Of a stretch of 64,000 bases of DNA, positions 29,671 through 38,721 are shown piece by piece. Source of the DNA: Dryocola boscaweniae (GTDB taxonomy: Bacteria > Pseudomonadota > Gammaproteobacteria > Enterobacterales > Enterobacteriaceae); assembly GCF_025215095.1 (NCBI RefSeq), contig NZ_JALHAP010000065.1, forward strand, positions 17,776 to 81,775. The letters run 5' to 3'. Under the pieces are notes generated by a model. The model made no database searches. It saw nothing but the letters and a program-made list of their open reading frames with translations, and had not been told where the DNA came from. Every line of letters begins with the position of its first letter. The first letter of the stretch is position 1. Both the position numbers and the translations under genes were made by a program.

Positions 29671-30040
29671 GTTATAGAAATATCGCGCAATTTTTTCGTG
29701 CGCTGCTACCCTTTAAACCTCACTGGCATTTATTAGTCTGCGGTGTCCCGTTGCGTGTTGACGCCATATTTTTGGTGGCGTAACATGCGCGCACGATAAC
29801 GGCTTAAGAGGACACTCGCCTTGGACACACCCAGTAGATACTGGCTCAATTACCTGTCATCCAGGTACAACTTCTAAGGCTATCCTCTTATGCTGATGGC
29901 CTTAGTGGTTGTCGGCGACCTCATATCTTTCTATCCCGTCGCAATGAGTCAGGCTGTTTAATGGTCTGAAACCTGTAATGTTTCTGTCTGTGTGCCAACC
30001 GAGCTGTCCCTGATATTTTTTTGCATTGGGAGTCCCGGTC
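29671..30040 (+). promoter_or_regulatory. Long corA leader region
   Basis: This 370-bp gap before corA contains no ordinary gene. It holds several complementary segments and the short ORF at 29821-29877. In Salmonella the long corA leader is known to have a short ORF (corL) and Rho-dependent termination that adjusts corA transcription. Size and position fit the same arrangement here. I did not assign promoter boxes. Confidence 0.65.
29821..29877 (+). CDS. Candidate corA leader peptide (corL-like, 18 aa)
   Basis: A short ORF from TTG 29821 to TAA 29875-29877 encodes LDTPSRYWLNYLSSRYNF (first residue read as Met). A good ribosome site AAGAGGA (29806-29812) precedes it by eight bases. Its place, about 165 bp before the corA start, suits a translated leader that controls Rho access. 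I could not check it against the published corL sequence, so the name is not assigned. Confidence 0.5.
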   Translation: MDTPSRYWLNYLSSRYNF

Positions 30041-30991
30041 ATGCTGAGCGCATTTCAACTGGAAAACAATCGCCTGTCCCGTCTCGAAGTGGATGAGACC
30101 GATGACCTGACAAATTCTGTCTGGGTCGATCTGGTCGAGCCCGAAGAGAGTGAGCGGCAGCGTGTGCAAACGGAACTTGGCCAGAGCCTGGCAACCCGAC
30201 CAGAGCTGGAAGACATCGAAGCATCCGCGCGTTTTTTTGAAGACGAAGACGGTTTGCACATTCACTCCTTTTTCTTCTTCGAAGATGCAGACGATCACGC
30301 CGGCAACAGCACCGTCGCGTTTACCATCCGCGAAGGCCGCCTTTATACGCTGCGCGAACGCGAACTGCCTGCTTTTCGGCTCTATCGTATGCGCGCCCGC
30401 AGCCAGAATATGGTGGACGGCAACGCCTATGAACTGCTGCTTGATCTGTTTGAAACCAAAATTGAGCAACTGGCAGATGAAATCGAAAACATCTATAGCG
30501 ATCTGGAAAAGCTAAGCCGGGTGATCATGGAAGGGCAACAGGGCGATGAGTATGACGCCGCGCTCTCAACGCTTGCCGAACTGGAAGATATTGGCTGGAA
30601 GGTTCGCCTGTGCCTGATGGATACCCAGCGTGCGTTGAACTTCCTGGTGCGTAAAGCGCGTTTGCCTGGCGGCCAGCTTGAGCAGGCGCGTGAAATCCTG
30701 CGAGATATCGAATCCCTGCTGCCGCACAACGAATCCCTGTTCCAGAAGGTTAACTTCCTGATGCAGGCGGCGATGGGCTTCATTAACATCGAGCAGAACC
30801 GCATCATCAAAATCTTCTCGGTGGTCTCGGTTGTGTTCCTGCCGCCTACGCTTGTGGCGTCAAGCTATGGGATGAACTTCGAATTTATGCCCGAGCTGAA
30901 ACTGAGCTTCGGTTATCCGGCGGCGATTATCGTGATGATCCTTGCCGGGCTTGCGCCTTATCTCTACTTTAAGCGCAAGAACTGGTTGTAG
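30041..30991 (+). CDS. corA: Magnesium/cobalt transporter CorA
   Basis: Main constitutive Mg2+ channel, a homopentamer also carrying Co2+ and Ni2+. ATG 30041 gives 316 residues, the standard length; the in-frame TTG 15 bases upstream is not needed. It has a large acidic N-terminal cytosolic domain (1-about 250) with long helices, then two C-terminal membrane segments. The YGMNFE selectivity signature follows the first of them (GMN at 277-279). The C-terminus ends YFKRKNWL as in the family. A REP-type inverted pair follows the stop. Confidence 0.98.
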   Translation: MLSAFQLENNRLSRLEVDETDDLTNSVWVDLVEPEESERQRVQTELGQSLATRPELEDIEASARFFEDEDGLHIHSFFFFEDADDHAGNSTVAFTIREGRLYTLRERELPAFRLYRMRARSQNMVDGNAYELLLDLFETKIEQLADEIENIYSDLEKLSRVIMEGQQGDEYDAALSTLAELEDIGWKVRLCLMDTQRALNFLVRKARLPGGQLEQAREILRDIESLLPHNESLFQKVNFLMQAAMGFINIEQNRIIKIFSVVSVVFLPPTLVASSYGMNFEFMPELKLSFGYPAAIIVMILAGLAPYLYFKRKNWL

Positions 30992-31006
30992 TTTGCCGGC
31001 AGCTTT

Positions 31007-31083
31007 GCCGGAGGCGCTGCGCTTATCCGACCTACATCTCTTTGGTGATGATTGTAGGTCGGGTAAGCGTAGCGCCACCCGAC
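31007..31083. repeat. BIME (inverted REP pair) after corA
   Basis: Two REP-like units in opposite orientation: GCCGGAGGCGCTGCGCTTAT at 31007-31026 with its tail CCTACA, and a complementary unit at 31053-31083 (TGTAGGTCGGGTAAGCGTAG with its tail). The loop between is 16 bp. It lies at the junction where yigF/yigG and the end of rarD would be expected. Confidence 0.85.
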
Positions 31084-31099
31084 ATCATCACACCCACCG

Positions 31100-31651
31100 C
31101 TAGCCGATTTTCCGCAATCTTCTTTGCGCGTCCACGGCGATTTTCTTACGCACCAGCCCGTAGAACGCAAAGCTGAACGCCAGGCCCAGCGCGATTATCG
31201 GCAGCGAACCGAACGTCCAAAGCTGTACCAGTACGCCGCAGGCGGCAAGCGCCACCGCGACCCACTGCATTGCGCGAAAGCGTTCGCCGAGGAAAATCAT
31301 GCCTAAGACGACGTTCACCAGCGGGTTAATGAAATAACCGAGGCTCGCTTCGAGCATGTGGTTGTTATTCACCGCCCAGATGAAAAGCAGCCAGTTGCCG
31401 CCGATAAGCACCGCAGAGAGCGCCATCGCACATACCTTTTTGCGATTCTTACAGGCCTTTTTCACCTGCGGCCACTGACGGCTAAGGCTAATCAGCACCA
31501 CCATAAAAAAGAACGACCAGATAACGCGATGGGTGAGGATTTCATCCGCTGGAACGTAGTGAATCAGCTTGAAATAAGCAGGCGCGATGCCCCAAATTAA
31601 ATACGCCGCGAGGGCAAGCAGCACGCCCTGGCGGGTTTGTTTCGCATCCAT
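31100..31651 (-). pseudogene. rarD: Truncated RarD-like EamA transporter
   Basis: The N-terminal 183 residues, from ATG 31651 (MDAKQTRQGVLLALAAYLIWG), follow RarD closely through FYGLVRKKIAVDAQ. The frame then runs into RRLRKIG and a stop. E. coli RarD has 296 residues, so about the last four of ten membrane segments (roughly 110 residues) are missing, as are yigF and yigG beyond it. The remaining frame is clean, with no internal stop, so the deletion looks recent or the short protein is tolerated. A functional full EamA transporter is unlikely. Confidence 0.85.
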
Positions 31652-31848
31652 GTAAAAACTCGTCGAAAGAATAGTGAGCGAATAGTAACAGGATTTACAG
31701 ATTGATGACAAAGCACACAAAATTGAGAGACGAAAAGATCCCCAGAAAATAATAAGGAAAATCAATTAATTGATTTTCGCCACTTAGCTACAAAGGAGGA
31801 AAAACCACGCTTTTTCCTTCTTTGTCAGCCGTTTCAGGATTTATCTTC

Positions 31849-32319
31849 TCACCCCACCATATAGGTGGCCGTGGCGCTGGCGATATGGACCTGCTCTTCA
31901 TTATGTAATTCCACTCGCGCCACCGCGACTTTGTTCCCGGCCCGCAGCAGACTGCTGCTTGCGGTAAAGCGCTGTCCCCGGCCCGGGCGCAAATAGTCCA
32001 CGCGTAAATCGATAGTGCCCATTTTCGATAAACGCTGGCGCAGTTCTTCTTCACTGATGGTGTCATGGCGCGTCAGCGTGCTGCCTACGCAAACCAGGCC
32101 CGCCGCCACATCCAGCGCGGAGGCAATGACGCCGCCGTGCAAAATGCTCTGCGCCCAGTTGCCAACCATCATCGGCTGATTATTAAATCCAAGCTGGGCA
32201 AAGGTTTTTTCATAGCGCTCCAGCTCAAGGCCCAGCGCGCGGTTAAACGGCATGTGATACACAAAAATTTCGCCAACCAGTTGAAGTGCGGATTCGGGAG
32301 TCAGTATGGAGCCGGACAT
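31849..32319 (-). CDS. yigI: Acyl-CoA thioesterase YigI
   Basis: A hotdog-fold thioesterase of 156 residues; E. coli YigI hydrolyses medium- and long-chain acyl-CoAs. Visible marks are the [21 protein letters not shown] segment with the HGG catalytic motif of PaaI-like enzymes and the [17 protein letters not shown] strand. It lies between the rarD remnant and pldA, the same order as in E. coli. Confidence 0.92.
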   Translation of the reverse strand: MSGSILTPESALQLVGEIFVYHMPFNRALGLELERYEKTFAQLGFNNQPMMVGNWAQSILHGGVIASALDVAAGLVCVGSTLTRHDTISEEELRQRLSKMGTIDLRVDYLRPGRGQRFTASSSLLRAGNKVAVARVELHNEEQVHIASATATYMVG

Positions 32320-32496
32320 GGATCGTTCCTCGATCGAAAAAAGCCTGAATAAGTTAACTGAATGTGCATTTTATGCTTCATATTTGTTGCTTTCCACTTT
32401 AAGAAAGGTTGACCGCGCGAGACGCTCAGGAACTATGTAGAATGTCCGGCAGCTAATAATTCGATACTCATTTTCATGTTCAGGAGAACATTGTCG

Positions 32497-33363
32497 ATGC
32501 GCAAGTTTCTGGGATACTTGATGGCGGCGTGTTTGCTGCCTTTTACGGCCTACGCACAGGAAGCCACGATTAAAGAGGTTCATGACAAACCCGCCGTGCG
32601 CGGCAGCATCATTGCTAACCTGCTTCAGGAACATGACAACCCGTTCACGCTTTATCCGTACGATACTAACTACCTGCTCTATACGGTGACGGATGACCTG
32701 AACAAAGAAGCCATCGGTTCCTACAACTGGTCAGATAACGCCCGCAAAGATGAAGTGAAATTTCAGCTAAGCCTCGCTTTCCCGCTGTGGCGCGGCATCC
32801 TTGGTTCTAATTCTGTGCTGGGTGCGTCTTACACGCAGAAATCCTGGTGGCAGCTTTCTAACCGCGGTGAGTCTTCTCCGTTCCGCGAAACCAACTATGA
32901 GCCGCAGCTCTTTCTCGGGTTTGCTATGGACGATACATTTGCAGGCTGGACGCTGCGAGACGTGGAGTTTGGCTATAATCACAACTCCAATGGTCGATCC
33001 GATCCAACTTCCCGTAGCTGGAACCGCCTGTATGCTCGTCTGATGGCGGAAAACGGCAACTGGCTGGTTGAAGCGAAACCGTGGTACGTACTTGGCAGCA
33101 CCGACGACAACCCGGACATCACCAAGTATATGGGTTATTACCAGCTAAAAATTGGTTACTCGCTGGGTGACGCAGTGCTGAGCGTGAAAGGCCAGTACAA
33201 CTGGAACACCGGCTACGGTGGGGCAGAAATGGGCTTTAGCTATCCGGTCACCAAACATGTACGTCTGTATACTCAGCTCTACAGCGGCTACGGTGAGTCG
33301 TTAATTGATTACAACTTTAACCAGACACGCTTCGGCGTAGGCGTTATGCTCAACGATCTGTTC
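32497..33363 (+). CDS. pldA: Outer-membrane phospholipase A1 PldA (OmpLA)
   Basis: Beta-barrel enzyme that hydrolyses misplaced phospholipids in the outer leaflet and so maintains lipid asymmetry. ATG 32497 gives 289 residues counting to the last sense codon (the TAA follows at 33364-33366). It has a signal peptide (about 1-20, cleavage after AYA before QEA). The catalytic His and Ser lie in FGYNHNSNGRSDPTS, and the following barrel strand carries the Asn. The C-terminal Phe typical of outer-membrane barrels is present (VGVMLNDLF). A terminator follows. Confidence 0.97.
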
Positions 33364-33385
33364 TAAAAAGTTGCAGTTTCTGACG

Positions 33386-33414
33386 CAGGCGCTGAAAATG
33401 GCGCCTGAATTTTT
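33386..33414 (+). terminator. Terminator after pldA
   Basis: Stem CAGGCGC (33386-33392) and GCGCCTG (33401-33407) with an 8-nt loop, then AATTTTT. It ends only 15 bases before the recQ start. Confidence 0.72.
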
Positions 33415-33429
33415 GGTGGTGGAGTGAGC

Positions 33430-35256
33430 GTGACACAGGCGGAAGTAATCAATCAGACAGCGCTGGCAAGGCAGGTTTTGCAAGAAACCTTTGGCTACCA
33501 GCAGTTCCGTCCGGGCCAGGAAACCATCATCGAAACGGTGCTTGACGGGCGCGACTGCCTGGTCGTGATGCCTACCGGCGGCGGTAAATCCCTGTGTTAT
33601 CAAATCCCCGCTCTGGTCTTCGGCGGGCTGACGGTTGTCGTTTCGCCGCTGATTTCTCTGATGAAAGATCAGGTCGATCAGCTACTGGCGAACGGCGTCG
33701 CTGCGGCCTGTCTTAATTCCACCCAAAGCCGCGAGCAGCAACAGGAAGTAATGGCCGGCTGCCGTAACGGGCAAATCCGCCTGCTGTATATCGCTCCGGA
33801 AAGGTTGATGATGGACAACTTCATCGACCAAATCAGCCACTGGCATCTCTCAATGGTGGCCGTGGACGAAGCGCACTGTATTTCCCAGTGGGGGCACGAT
33901 TTCCGCCCGGAATACGCCGCACTAGGCCAACTGCGCCAGCGCTTGCCAACCGTGCCGTTTATCGCCCTTACCGCCACCGCCGATGACACCACGCGGCTGG
34001 ATATCGTCCGTTTGCTTGGTTTGCAGGACCCGCTGATTCAAATCAGCAGCTTTGACCGCCCAAACATCCGCTACATGCTGATGGAGAAGTTTAAACCGCT
34101 CGATCAGTTAATGCGCTACATTCAGGAACAGCGCGGCAAATCCGGCATTATTTACTGTAACAGCCGCGCCAAAGTGGAAGACACCGCTGCGCGTTTGCAG
34201 AGTAAAGGCATCAGCGCCGGTGCTTATCACGCGGGTCTGGAGCATAACGTGCGCGCCGATGTGCAGGAAAAATTCCAGCGCGACGATCTGCAAATCGTGG
34301 TCGCTACCGTGGCGTTTGGCATGGGCATCAACAAGCCTAACGTGCGGTTTGTGGCGCACTTTGATATCCCGCGTAACATCGAATCCTACTATCAGGAAAC
34401 AGGGCGCGCCGGGCGCGATGGCCTGCCTGCGGAAGCGATGCTGTTTTACGATCCGGCGGACATGGCCTGGCTGCGCAAATGCCTGGAAGAGAAGCCGGCC
34501 GGCCAGCTACAGGATATTGAGCGCCATAAACTCAACGCGATGGGCGCCTTTGCCGAAGCGCAGACCTGCCGTCGTCTGGTACTGCTGAACTATTTCGGTG
34601 AAGGCCGTCAGCAGCCGTGCGGCAACTGCGATGTGTGCCTCGATCCGCCGCGTCGTTACGACGGGCTGGTGGACGCGCAAAAAGCGCTTTCCTGCATTTA
34701 TCGCGTAGGGCAGCGTTTCGGTATGGGCTACGTCGTGGAAGTGCTGCGCGGGGCGAACAACCAGCGTATTCGCGACCTGGGGCATGACAAACTCAAAATT
34801 TACGGCGAAGGGCGCGACCACACCACGGAACACTGGGTAAGCGTGATTCGCCAATTGATCCACCTCGGCGTGGTCACGCAAAATATCGCTCAGCATTCCG
34901 CCTTGCAGCTTACCGAAGCCGCGCGCCCTTATTTGCGAGCTGAAGTGCCACTGATGCTGGCGGTGCCGCGTGTTGTGGCTATCAAGCCTCGCGCTAATCA
35001 GAAAGTCTTTGGCGGTAATTACGACCGTAAACTGTTCGCCAGGCTGCGCAAGCTGCGTAAAGCGATTGCCGACGAAGAAAATATCCCGCCGTATGTGGTG
35101 TTCAACGACGCGACGCTTATCGAAATGGCCGAGCAGATGCCCATCTCTCCAGGCGAAATGCTTGGCATTAACGGCGTGGGCACCCGCAAGCTGGAGCGTT
35201 TTGGTCGCGAATTTATGTCGCTTATTCGCAGCCACGTCGACGGCGAAGATGAGTAG
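33430..35256 (+). CDS. recQ: ATP-dependent DNA helicase RecQ
   Basis: 3'-5' helicase that acts in RecF-pathway recombination and suppresses illegitimate recombination. GTG 33430 gives 608 residues and has GGAG (33421-33424) at good spacing; an upstream in-frame GTG 33424 overlaps the ribosome site. Marks: Walker A TGGGKS (about 49-54), the DEAH box in VDEAHCISQWGHDFRPEY, the YYQETGRAGRDG motif VI, four zinc-binding cysteines (CRRLVLLNYFGE, then CGNCDVC), winged helix, and a C-terminal HRDC domain (about 525-605). Confidence 0.98.
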   Translation: MTQAEVINQTALARQVLQETFGYQQFRPGQETIIETVLDGRDCLVVMPTGGGKSLCYQIPALVFGGLTVVVSPLISLMKDQVDQLLANGVAAACLNSTQSREQQQEVMAGCRNGQIRLLYIAPERLMMDNFIDQISHWHLSMVAVDEAHCISQWGHDFRPEYAALGQLRQRLPTVPFIALTATADDTTRLDIVRLLGLQDPLIQISSFDRPNIRYMLMEKFKPLDQLMRYIQEQRGKSGIIYCNSRAKVEDTAARLQSKGISAGAYHAGLEHNVRADVQEKFQRDDLQIVVATVAFGMGINKPNVRFVAHFDIPRNIESYYQETGRAGRDGLPAEAMLFYDPADMAWLRKCLEEKPAGQLQDIERHKLNAMGAFAEAQTCRRLVLLNYFGEGRQQPCGNCDVCLDPPRRYDGLVDAQKALSCIYRVGQRFGMGYVVEVLRGANNQRIRDLGHDKLKIYGEGRDHTTEHWVSVIRQLIHLGVVTQNIAQHSALQLTEAARPYLRAEVPLMLAVPRVVAIKPRANQKVFGGNYDRKLFARLRKLRKAIADEENIPPYVVFNDATLIEMAEQMPISPGEMLGINGVGTRKLERFGREFMSLIRSHVDGEDE

Positions 35257-35323
35257 TAGCCAGTCCTGCCCGAACGTGGCAGGATAATCACTCACTGAAT
35301 AATTTTCCCGCGAGTTATTTCTT

Positions 35324-35944
35324 ATGTTGATGCTTTTTCTGACCGTAGCGGTACTGCATATCGTTGCGCTGGTCACGCCCGGCCCCGACTTTTTCTTCGT
35401 TTCGCAGACCGCCGTTAGCCGCTCCCGCAAAGAAGCTATGATGGGCGTACTGGGTATTACCGGCGGCGTTATGGTCTGGTCCGGCGTGGCGCTGCTTGGT
35501 CTGAATCTGATCCTTGAAAAAATGGCGTGGCTGCACAGCATCATCATGGTCAGCGGTGGATTATATTTGTGCTGGATGGGCTACCAGATGCTGCGCGGCG
35601 CGCTAAAAAAAGAGCCGGTTACGCAGGAGTCGCCAGCGGTGGAACTGGCGCACGGCGGGCGCAGCTTCCTGAAAGGCCTGCTGACAAACCTGTCGAACCC
35701 GAAAGCTATTATTTACTTTGGGAGCGTATTCTCGCTGTTCGTGGGCGATAACGTAGGCAGCGCCGAACGATGGGGATTATTTGTGATGATCGCGCTGGAA
35801 ACCTTTGCCTGGTTTACCGTGGTTGCCAGCCTGTTTGCTTTACCGAAAATGCGTCGCGGTTATCAGCGCCTCGCCAAATGGATTGACGGCATGGCGGGCG
35901 CCTTGTTCACCGGTTTCGGCATTCACCTGATTATCTCTCGCTAA
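35324..35944 (+). CDS. rhtC: Threonine efflux protein RhtC (LysE family)
   Basis: Inner-membrane exporter of 206 residues that confers resistance to threonine. It has about six membrane segments, with the LysE-family signature TPGPDFFFVSQTAVSRSRKEA near the N-terminus and LTNLSNPKAIIYFGSVF in the middle. It converges with its paralogue rhtB; the two stop codons share TAATTA with no gap and no terminator between. Confidence 0.96.
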   Translation: MLMLFLTVAVLHIVALVTPGPDFFFVSQTAVSRSRKEAMMGVLGITGGVMVWSGVALLGLNLILEKMAWLHSIIMVSGGLYLCWMGYQMLRGALKKEPVTQESPAVELAHGGRSFLKGLLTNLSNPKAIIYFGSVFSLFVGDNVGSAERWGLFVMIALETFAWFTVVASLFALPKMRRGYQRLAKWIDGMAGALFTGFGIHLIISR

Positions 35945-36565
35945 TTAGCCAGGTCGCGCTCCCGCAAGGAGCGCGCCTACCAGCACAAACAGCGAACCAA
36001 ACACCCGGTTTAACGCTTTCATCTGACGCGGTCCCTTAATCCAGCCGGCAATCCTTGTCGCAAGCGTCGCATAGCCAATCATCACCATGATATCGACCAC
36101 CACGGTCGTCACGCCAAGAATCAAATACTGCATCGCCAGTGGCTGATGTGGCGCGATAAACTGCGGGAAAAGTGCTGCGAGAAAGACGATACTTTTCGGG
36201 TTAGTGAGGTTTACAAATATGGCGCGTTTAAACAGACGGCTGCGCGGCTGGCTGGTCGCCAGCGTATTAAGGTCAATCGCGCCTGCGGCGCGCCATTGCT
36301 GGATGCCAAGCCAAATCAGATAAGCAACCCCCGCCCATTTCAGCACCTCAAACGCCAGCAGCGAACGTGAAAATAACGCGCCAAGGCCAACGCCAACCAG
36401 AACGATATGAATCGCCAGCCCGGTTTGCAAACCGGCAATGGATGCCGCAGCGCCCCGATAGCCGTGGCTGATGGCGGTGGTCATGGTGTTGATGGCTCCG
36501 GACCCGGGCGAGAGGCTCAAAATCAGCGTCGTTAGAAGATAGGTAAACCACCATTCGAAGGTCAT
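35945..36565 (-). CDS. rhtB: Homoserine/threonine efflux protein RhtB (LysE family)
   Basis: Exporter of homoserine and homoserine lactone, a paralogue of RhtC. The ATG at 36565 gives 206 residues ([13 protein letters not shown]), the family length; seven extra upstream codons are not conserved. The LysE signature [21 protein letters not shown] and [19 protein letters not shown] are present, with six membrane segments. It is divergent from pldB across about 100 bp. Confidence 0.96.
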   Translation of the reverse strand: MTFEWWFTYLLTTLILSLSPGSGAINTMTTAISHGYRGAAASIAGLQTGLAIHIVLVGVGLGALFSRSLLAFEVLKWAGVAYLIWLGIQQWRAAGAIDLNTLATSQPRSRLFKRAIFVNLTNPKSIVFLAALFPQFIAPHQPLAMQYLILGVTTVVVDIMVMIGYATLATRIAGWIKGPRQMKALNRVFGSLFVLVGALLAGARPG

Positions 36566-36664
36566 GCGAAATTCCCGAGTGAACACTTTTGTGCCACAAT
36601 ACGCTATTGTTTATAGGTGTGCTATGGGTCACAAATAATCAGTCAGACGGTGCAAAAACAGCAT

Positions 36665-37657
36665 ATGACTCAGCATAAAAATGGATGGTTAGCGCGTGAA
36701 GGCGCATTTGCTGCTTTCACCATGGGTCCGCTGACGGACTTCTGGCGTGAGCGTGAAGAACGTGAATTCCTGGGCGTCGACGATATACCGGTGCGCTACG
36801 CCAGATTCCGCGCCAAAAATCATGACCGCGTGATAGTCGTCTGTCCTGGGCGCATCGAAAGCTACGTGAAGTATGCCGAACTTGCCTGGGATTTGTTCCA
36901 TTGCGGCTTTGATATCCTGATTATCGATCATCGTGGGCAGGGGCGTTCGGGCCGTTTGCTGTCAGACACCCATCGTGGTCATGTCGTGAAATTTAGCGAT
37001 TACGTTGATGATTTCGACCGTTTTTATCAGCAAGAGGTCGCGCCGGGTCCGTGGCGAAAACGCTACGTGTTGGCCCATTCCATGGGAGGCGCAATTACCT
37101 CTTTGTGGCTGGAAAAAAACTCACAGGCGTTTGATGCCGTAGCCCTTTGTGCGCCGATGTTCGGTATCACGCTGCGCTGGCCGGAATGGATGGTGCGCCA
37201 TATTCTGGACTGGGCCGAAGGCCATCAACGTATTCGTGAAGGTTATGCAATAGGAACAGGCCGCTGGCGCGCTTTACCGTTTAGCGTTAATGTCCTGACC
37301 CATAGCCGCGAGCGTTACCGTCGCAACCTGCGTTTTTATGCTGATGAGCCGGCATTGCGGGTAGGCGGGCCAACATGGCACTGGGTACGCGAAGGGATAC
37401 AAGCGGGAGTTCAGGTATTAGCGGGAGCCACCGCCATTACCACGCCGATATTTATACTCCAGGCAGAAGAGGAGCGAGTGGTGGATAACCGCGCGCACCA
37501 GCGCTTCTGCGAACTTCGTGCCGCGGCGGGCCATCCATGTGAGGGGGAAACACCTTACGTCATAAAAGGCGCGTATCATGAGATCCTGTTCGAAAAGGAC
37601 GATATGCGAGCCGAAGCGTTGAATGCCATCATCGAGTTTTTCGACCGGCATCGTTAA
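36665..37657 (+). CDS. pldB: Lysophospholipase L2 PldB
   Basis: Alpha/beta-hydrolase associated with the inner membrane that hydrolyses lysophospholipids. ATG 36665 gives 330 residues and aligns with the known N-terminus (WxxREGAFAAFTMGPLTDFWR); in-frame GTG codons upstream (36617, 36650) are less likely. The nucleophile is in LAHSMGGA (GxSxG-like, AHSMGG), the acidic residue is near LQAEEERVVDN, and the catalytic His is in IKGAYHEILFE. It is encoded just before yigL. Confidence 0.95.
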   Translation: MTQHKNGWLAREGAFAAFTMGPLTDFWREREEREFLGVDDIPVRYARFRAKNHDRVIVVCPGRIESYVKYAELAWDLFHCGFDILIIDHRGQGRSGRLLSDTHRGHVVKFSDYVDDFDRFYQQEVAPGPWRKRYVLAHSMGGAITSLWLEKNSQAFDAVALCAPMFGITLRWPEWMVRHILDWAEGHQRIREGYAIGTGRWRALPFSVNVLTHSRERYRRNLRFYADEPALRVGGPTWHWVREGIQAGVQVLAGATAITTPIFILQAEEERVVDNRAHQRFCELRAAAGHPCEGETPYVIKGAYHEILFEKDDMRAEALNAIIEFFDRHR

Positions 37658-37685
37658 TTTTCTTCACCAGAGGTTTACTAATCCT

Positions 37686-38492
37686 ATGTACCATGTCGTT
37701 GCGTCTGATTTAGATGGCACGTTGCTGTCCCCCGATCACCTGCTCTCTCCGTATGCCAAAGAAACGCTAAAACTGCTCACCGCTCAGGGCGTTCATTTCG
37801 TGTTTGCTACGGGACGCCACCACATCGACGTTGCGCAGATCCGCGATAACCTCGAAATCAAAGCCTACATGATCACCTCCAACGGCGCGCGCGTGCATGA
37901 TACCGACGGTAATCTGGTGTTCACACACGATCTGGACCGAGATATCGCAGCCGATCTGTTTGGCGTGATGCACACCAGCCCGGATATCGTCACCAACGTC
38001 TACCGCGGCGACGAATGGTTTATGAACCGCCATCGCCCGGAAGAGATGAAATATTTTAAAGAAGCAGTATTTAACTATTCGCTTTATGAGCCGGGTCTGC
38101 TTGAAACAGACGGCGTGAGCAAAGTGTTCTTTACCTGCGACGACCATGACAAGCTGCTGCCGCTGGAGCAGGCCATCAACGCTCGCTGGGGCGATCGCGT
38201 GAACGTCAGTTTCTCTACGCTCACCTGTCTGGAAGTGATGGCGGGCGGCGTTTCCAAAGGCCACGCTCTGGAAGCCGTATCCAAAGCTATGGGTTATAGC
38301 CTGAAAGAATGTATCTCCTTTGGCGACGGCATGAACGATGCTGAAATGCTCTCTATGGCGGGCAAAGGTTGTATTATGGGCAACGCTCACCAGCGCCTGA
38401 AAGACCTGCTGCCGGAGCTGGAAGTTATCGGCACCAACGCCGACAACGCTGTGCCGCATTACCTGCGCAAAATGTTCCTCGGCGCGGATTGA
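37686..38492 (+). CDS. yigL: HAD-family sugar phosphatase / PLP phosphatase YigL
   Basis: Cof-type HAD phosphatase of 268 residues; E. coli YigL dephosphorylates sugar phosphates, helps with glucose-phosphate stress (its mRNA is stabilised by SgrS) and acts on PLP. ATG 37686 was chosen because MYHVVASDLDGTLL places motif I Asp8/Asp10 at the N-terminus. Motif II is in FATGRHH, the IIB cap follows, and motif III/IV are in GGVSKGHAL and ISFGDGMNDAEML. SgrS acts within the pldB-yigL mRNA in Salmonella; I did not map that pairing here. Confidence 0.95.
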   Translation: MYHVVASDLDGTLLSPDHLLSPYAKETLKLLTAQGVHFVFATGRHHIDVAQIRDNLEIKAYMITSNGARVHDTDGNLVFTHDLDRDIAADLFGVMHTSPDIVTNVYRGDEWFMNRHRPEEMKYFKEAVFNYSLYEPGLLETDGVSKVFFTCDDHDKLLPLEQAINARWGDRVNVSFSTLTCLEVMAGGVSKGHALEAVSKAMGYSLKECISFGDGMNDAEMLSMAGKGCIMGNAHQRLKDLLPELEVIGTNADNAVPHYLRKMFLGAD

Positions 38493-38534
38493 TCTTTGGC
38501 GAACGCATAAGCGTCAGCGCCATACTTTATTTTT

Positions 38535-38616
38535 CGGCGGGTGACGCTGTGCTTACCCGCCCTACGATTCCAGGATTTGCGGCATTGTAGGGTGGATAAG
38601 CATCGGCGCCATCCAC
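38535..38616. repeat. BIME (inverted REP pair) between yigL and yigM
   Basis: Two REP-like units facing each other, CGGCGGGTGACGCTGTGCTT with its tail (38535-38565) and TGTAGGGTGGATAAGCATCG with its tail (38586-38616), separated by about 20 bp. It is a transcribed stem-loop after yigL that may protect its 3' end. Confidence 0.75.
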
Positions 38617-38721
38617 TACGTATCCGTACATTAATCAATCACTCGTCAACCAAATAATTCAGATCCCGCCAACAAGCTTCGCTACAATGGCGAATAAATT
38701 GCCTGTTGTAGAGATAACATC

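Noticed and set aside
34507..35547. 346-codon open frame antisense to recQ and extending over rhtC
   Set aside because: It spans two real genes on the other strand, has no credible start signal and its composition is that of reversed coding DNA.
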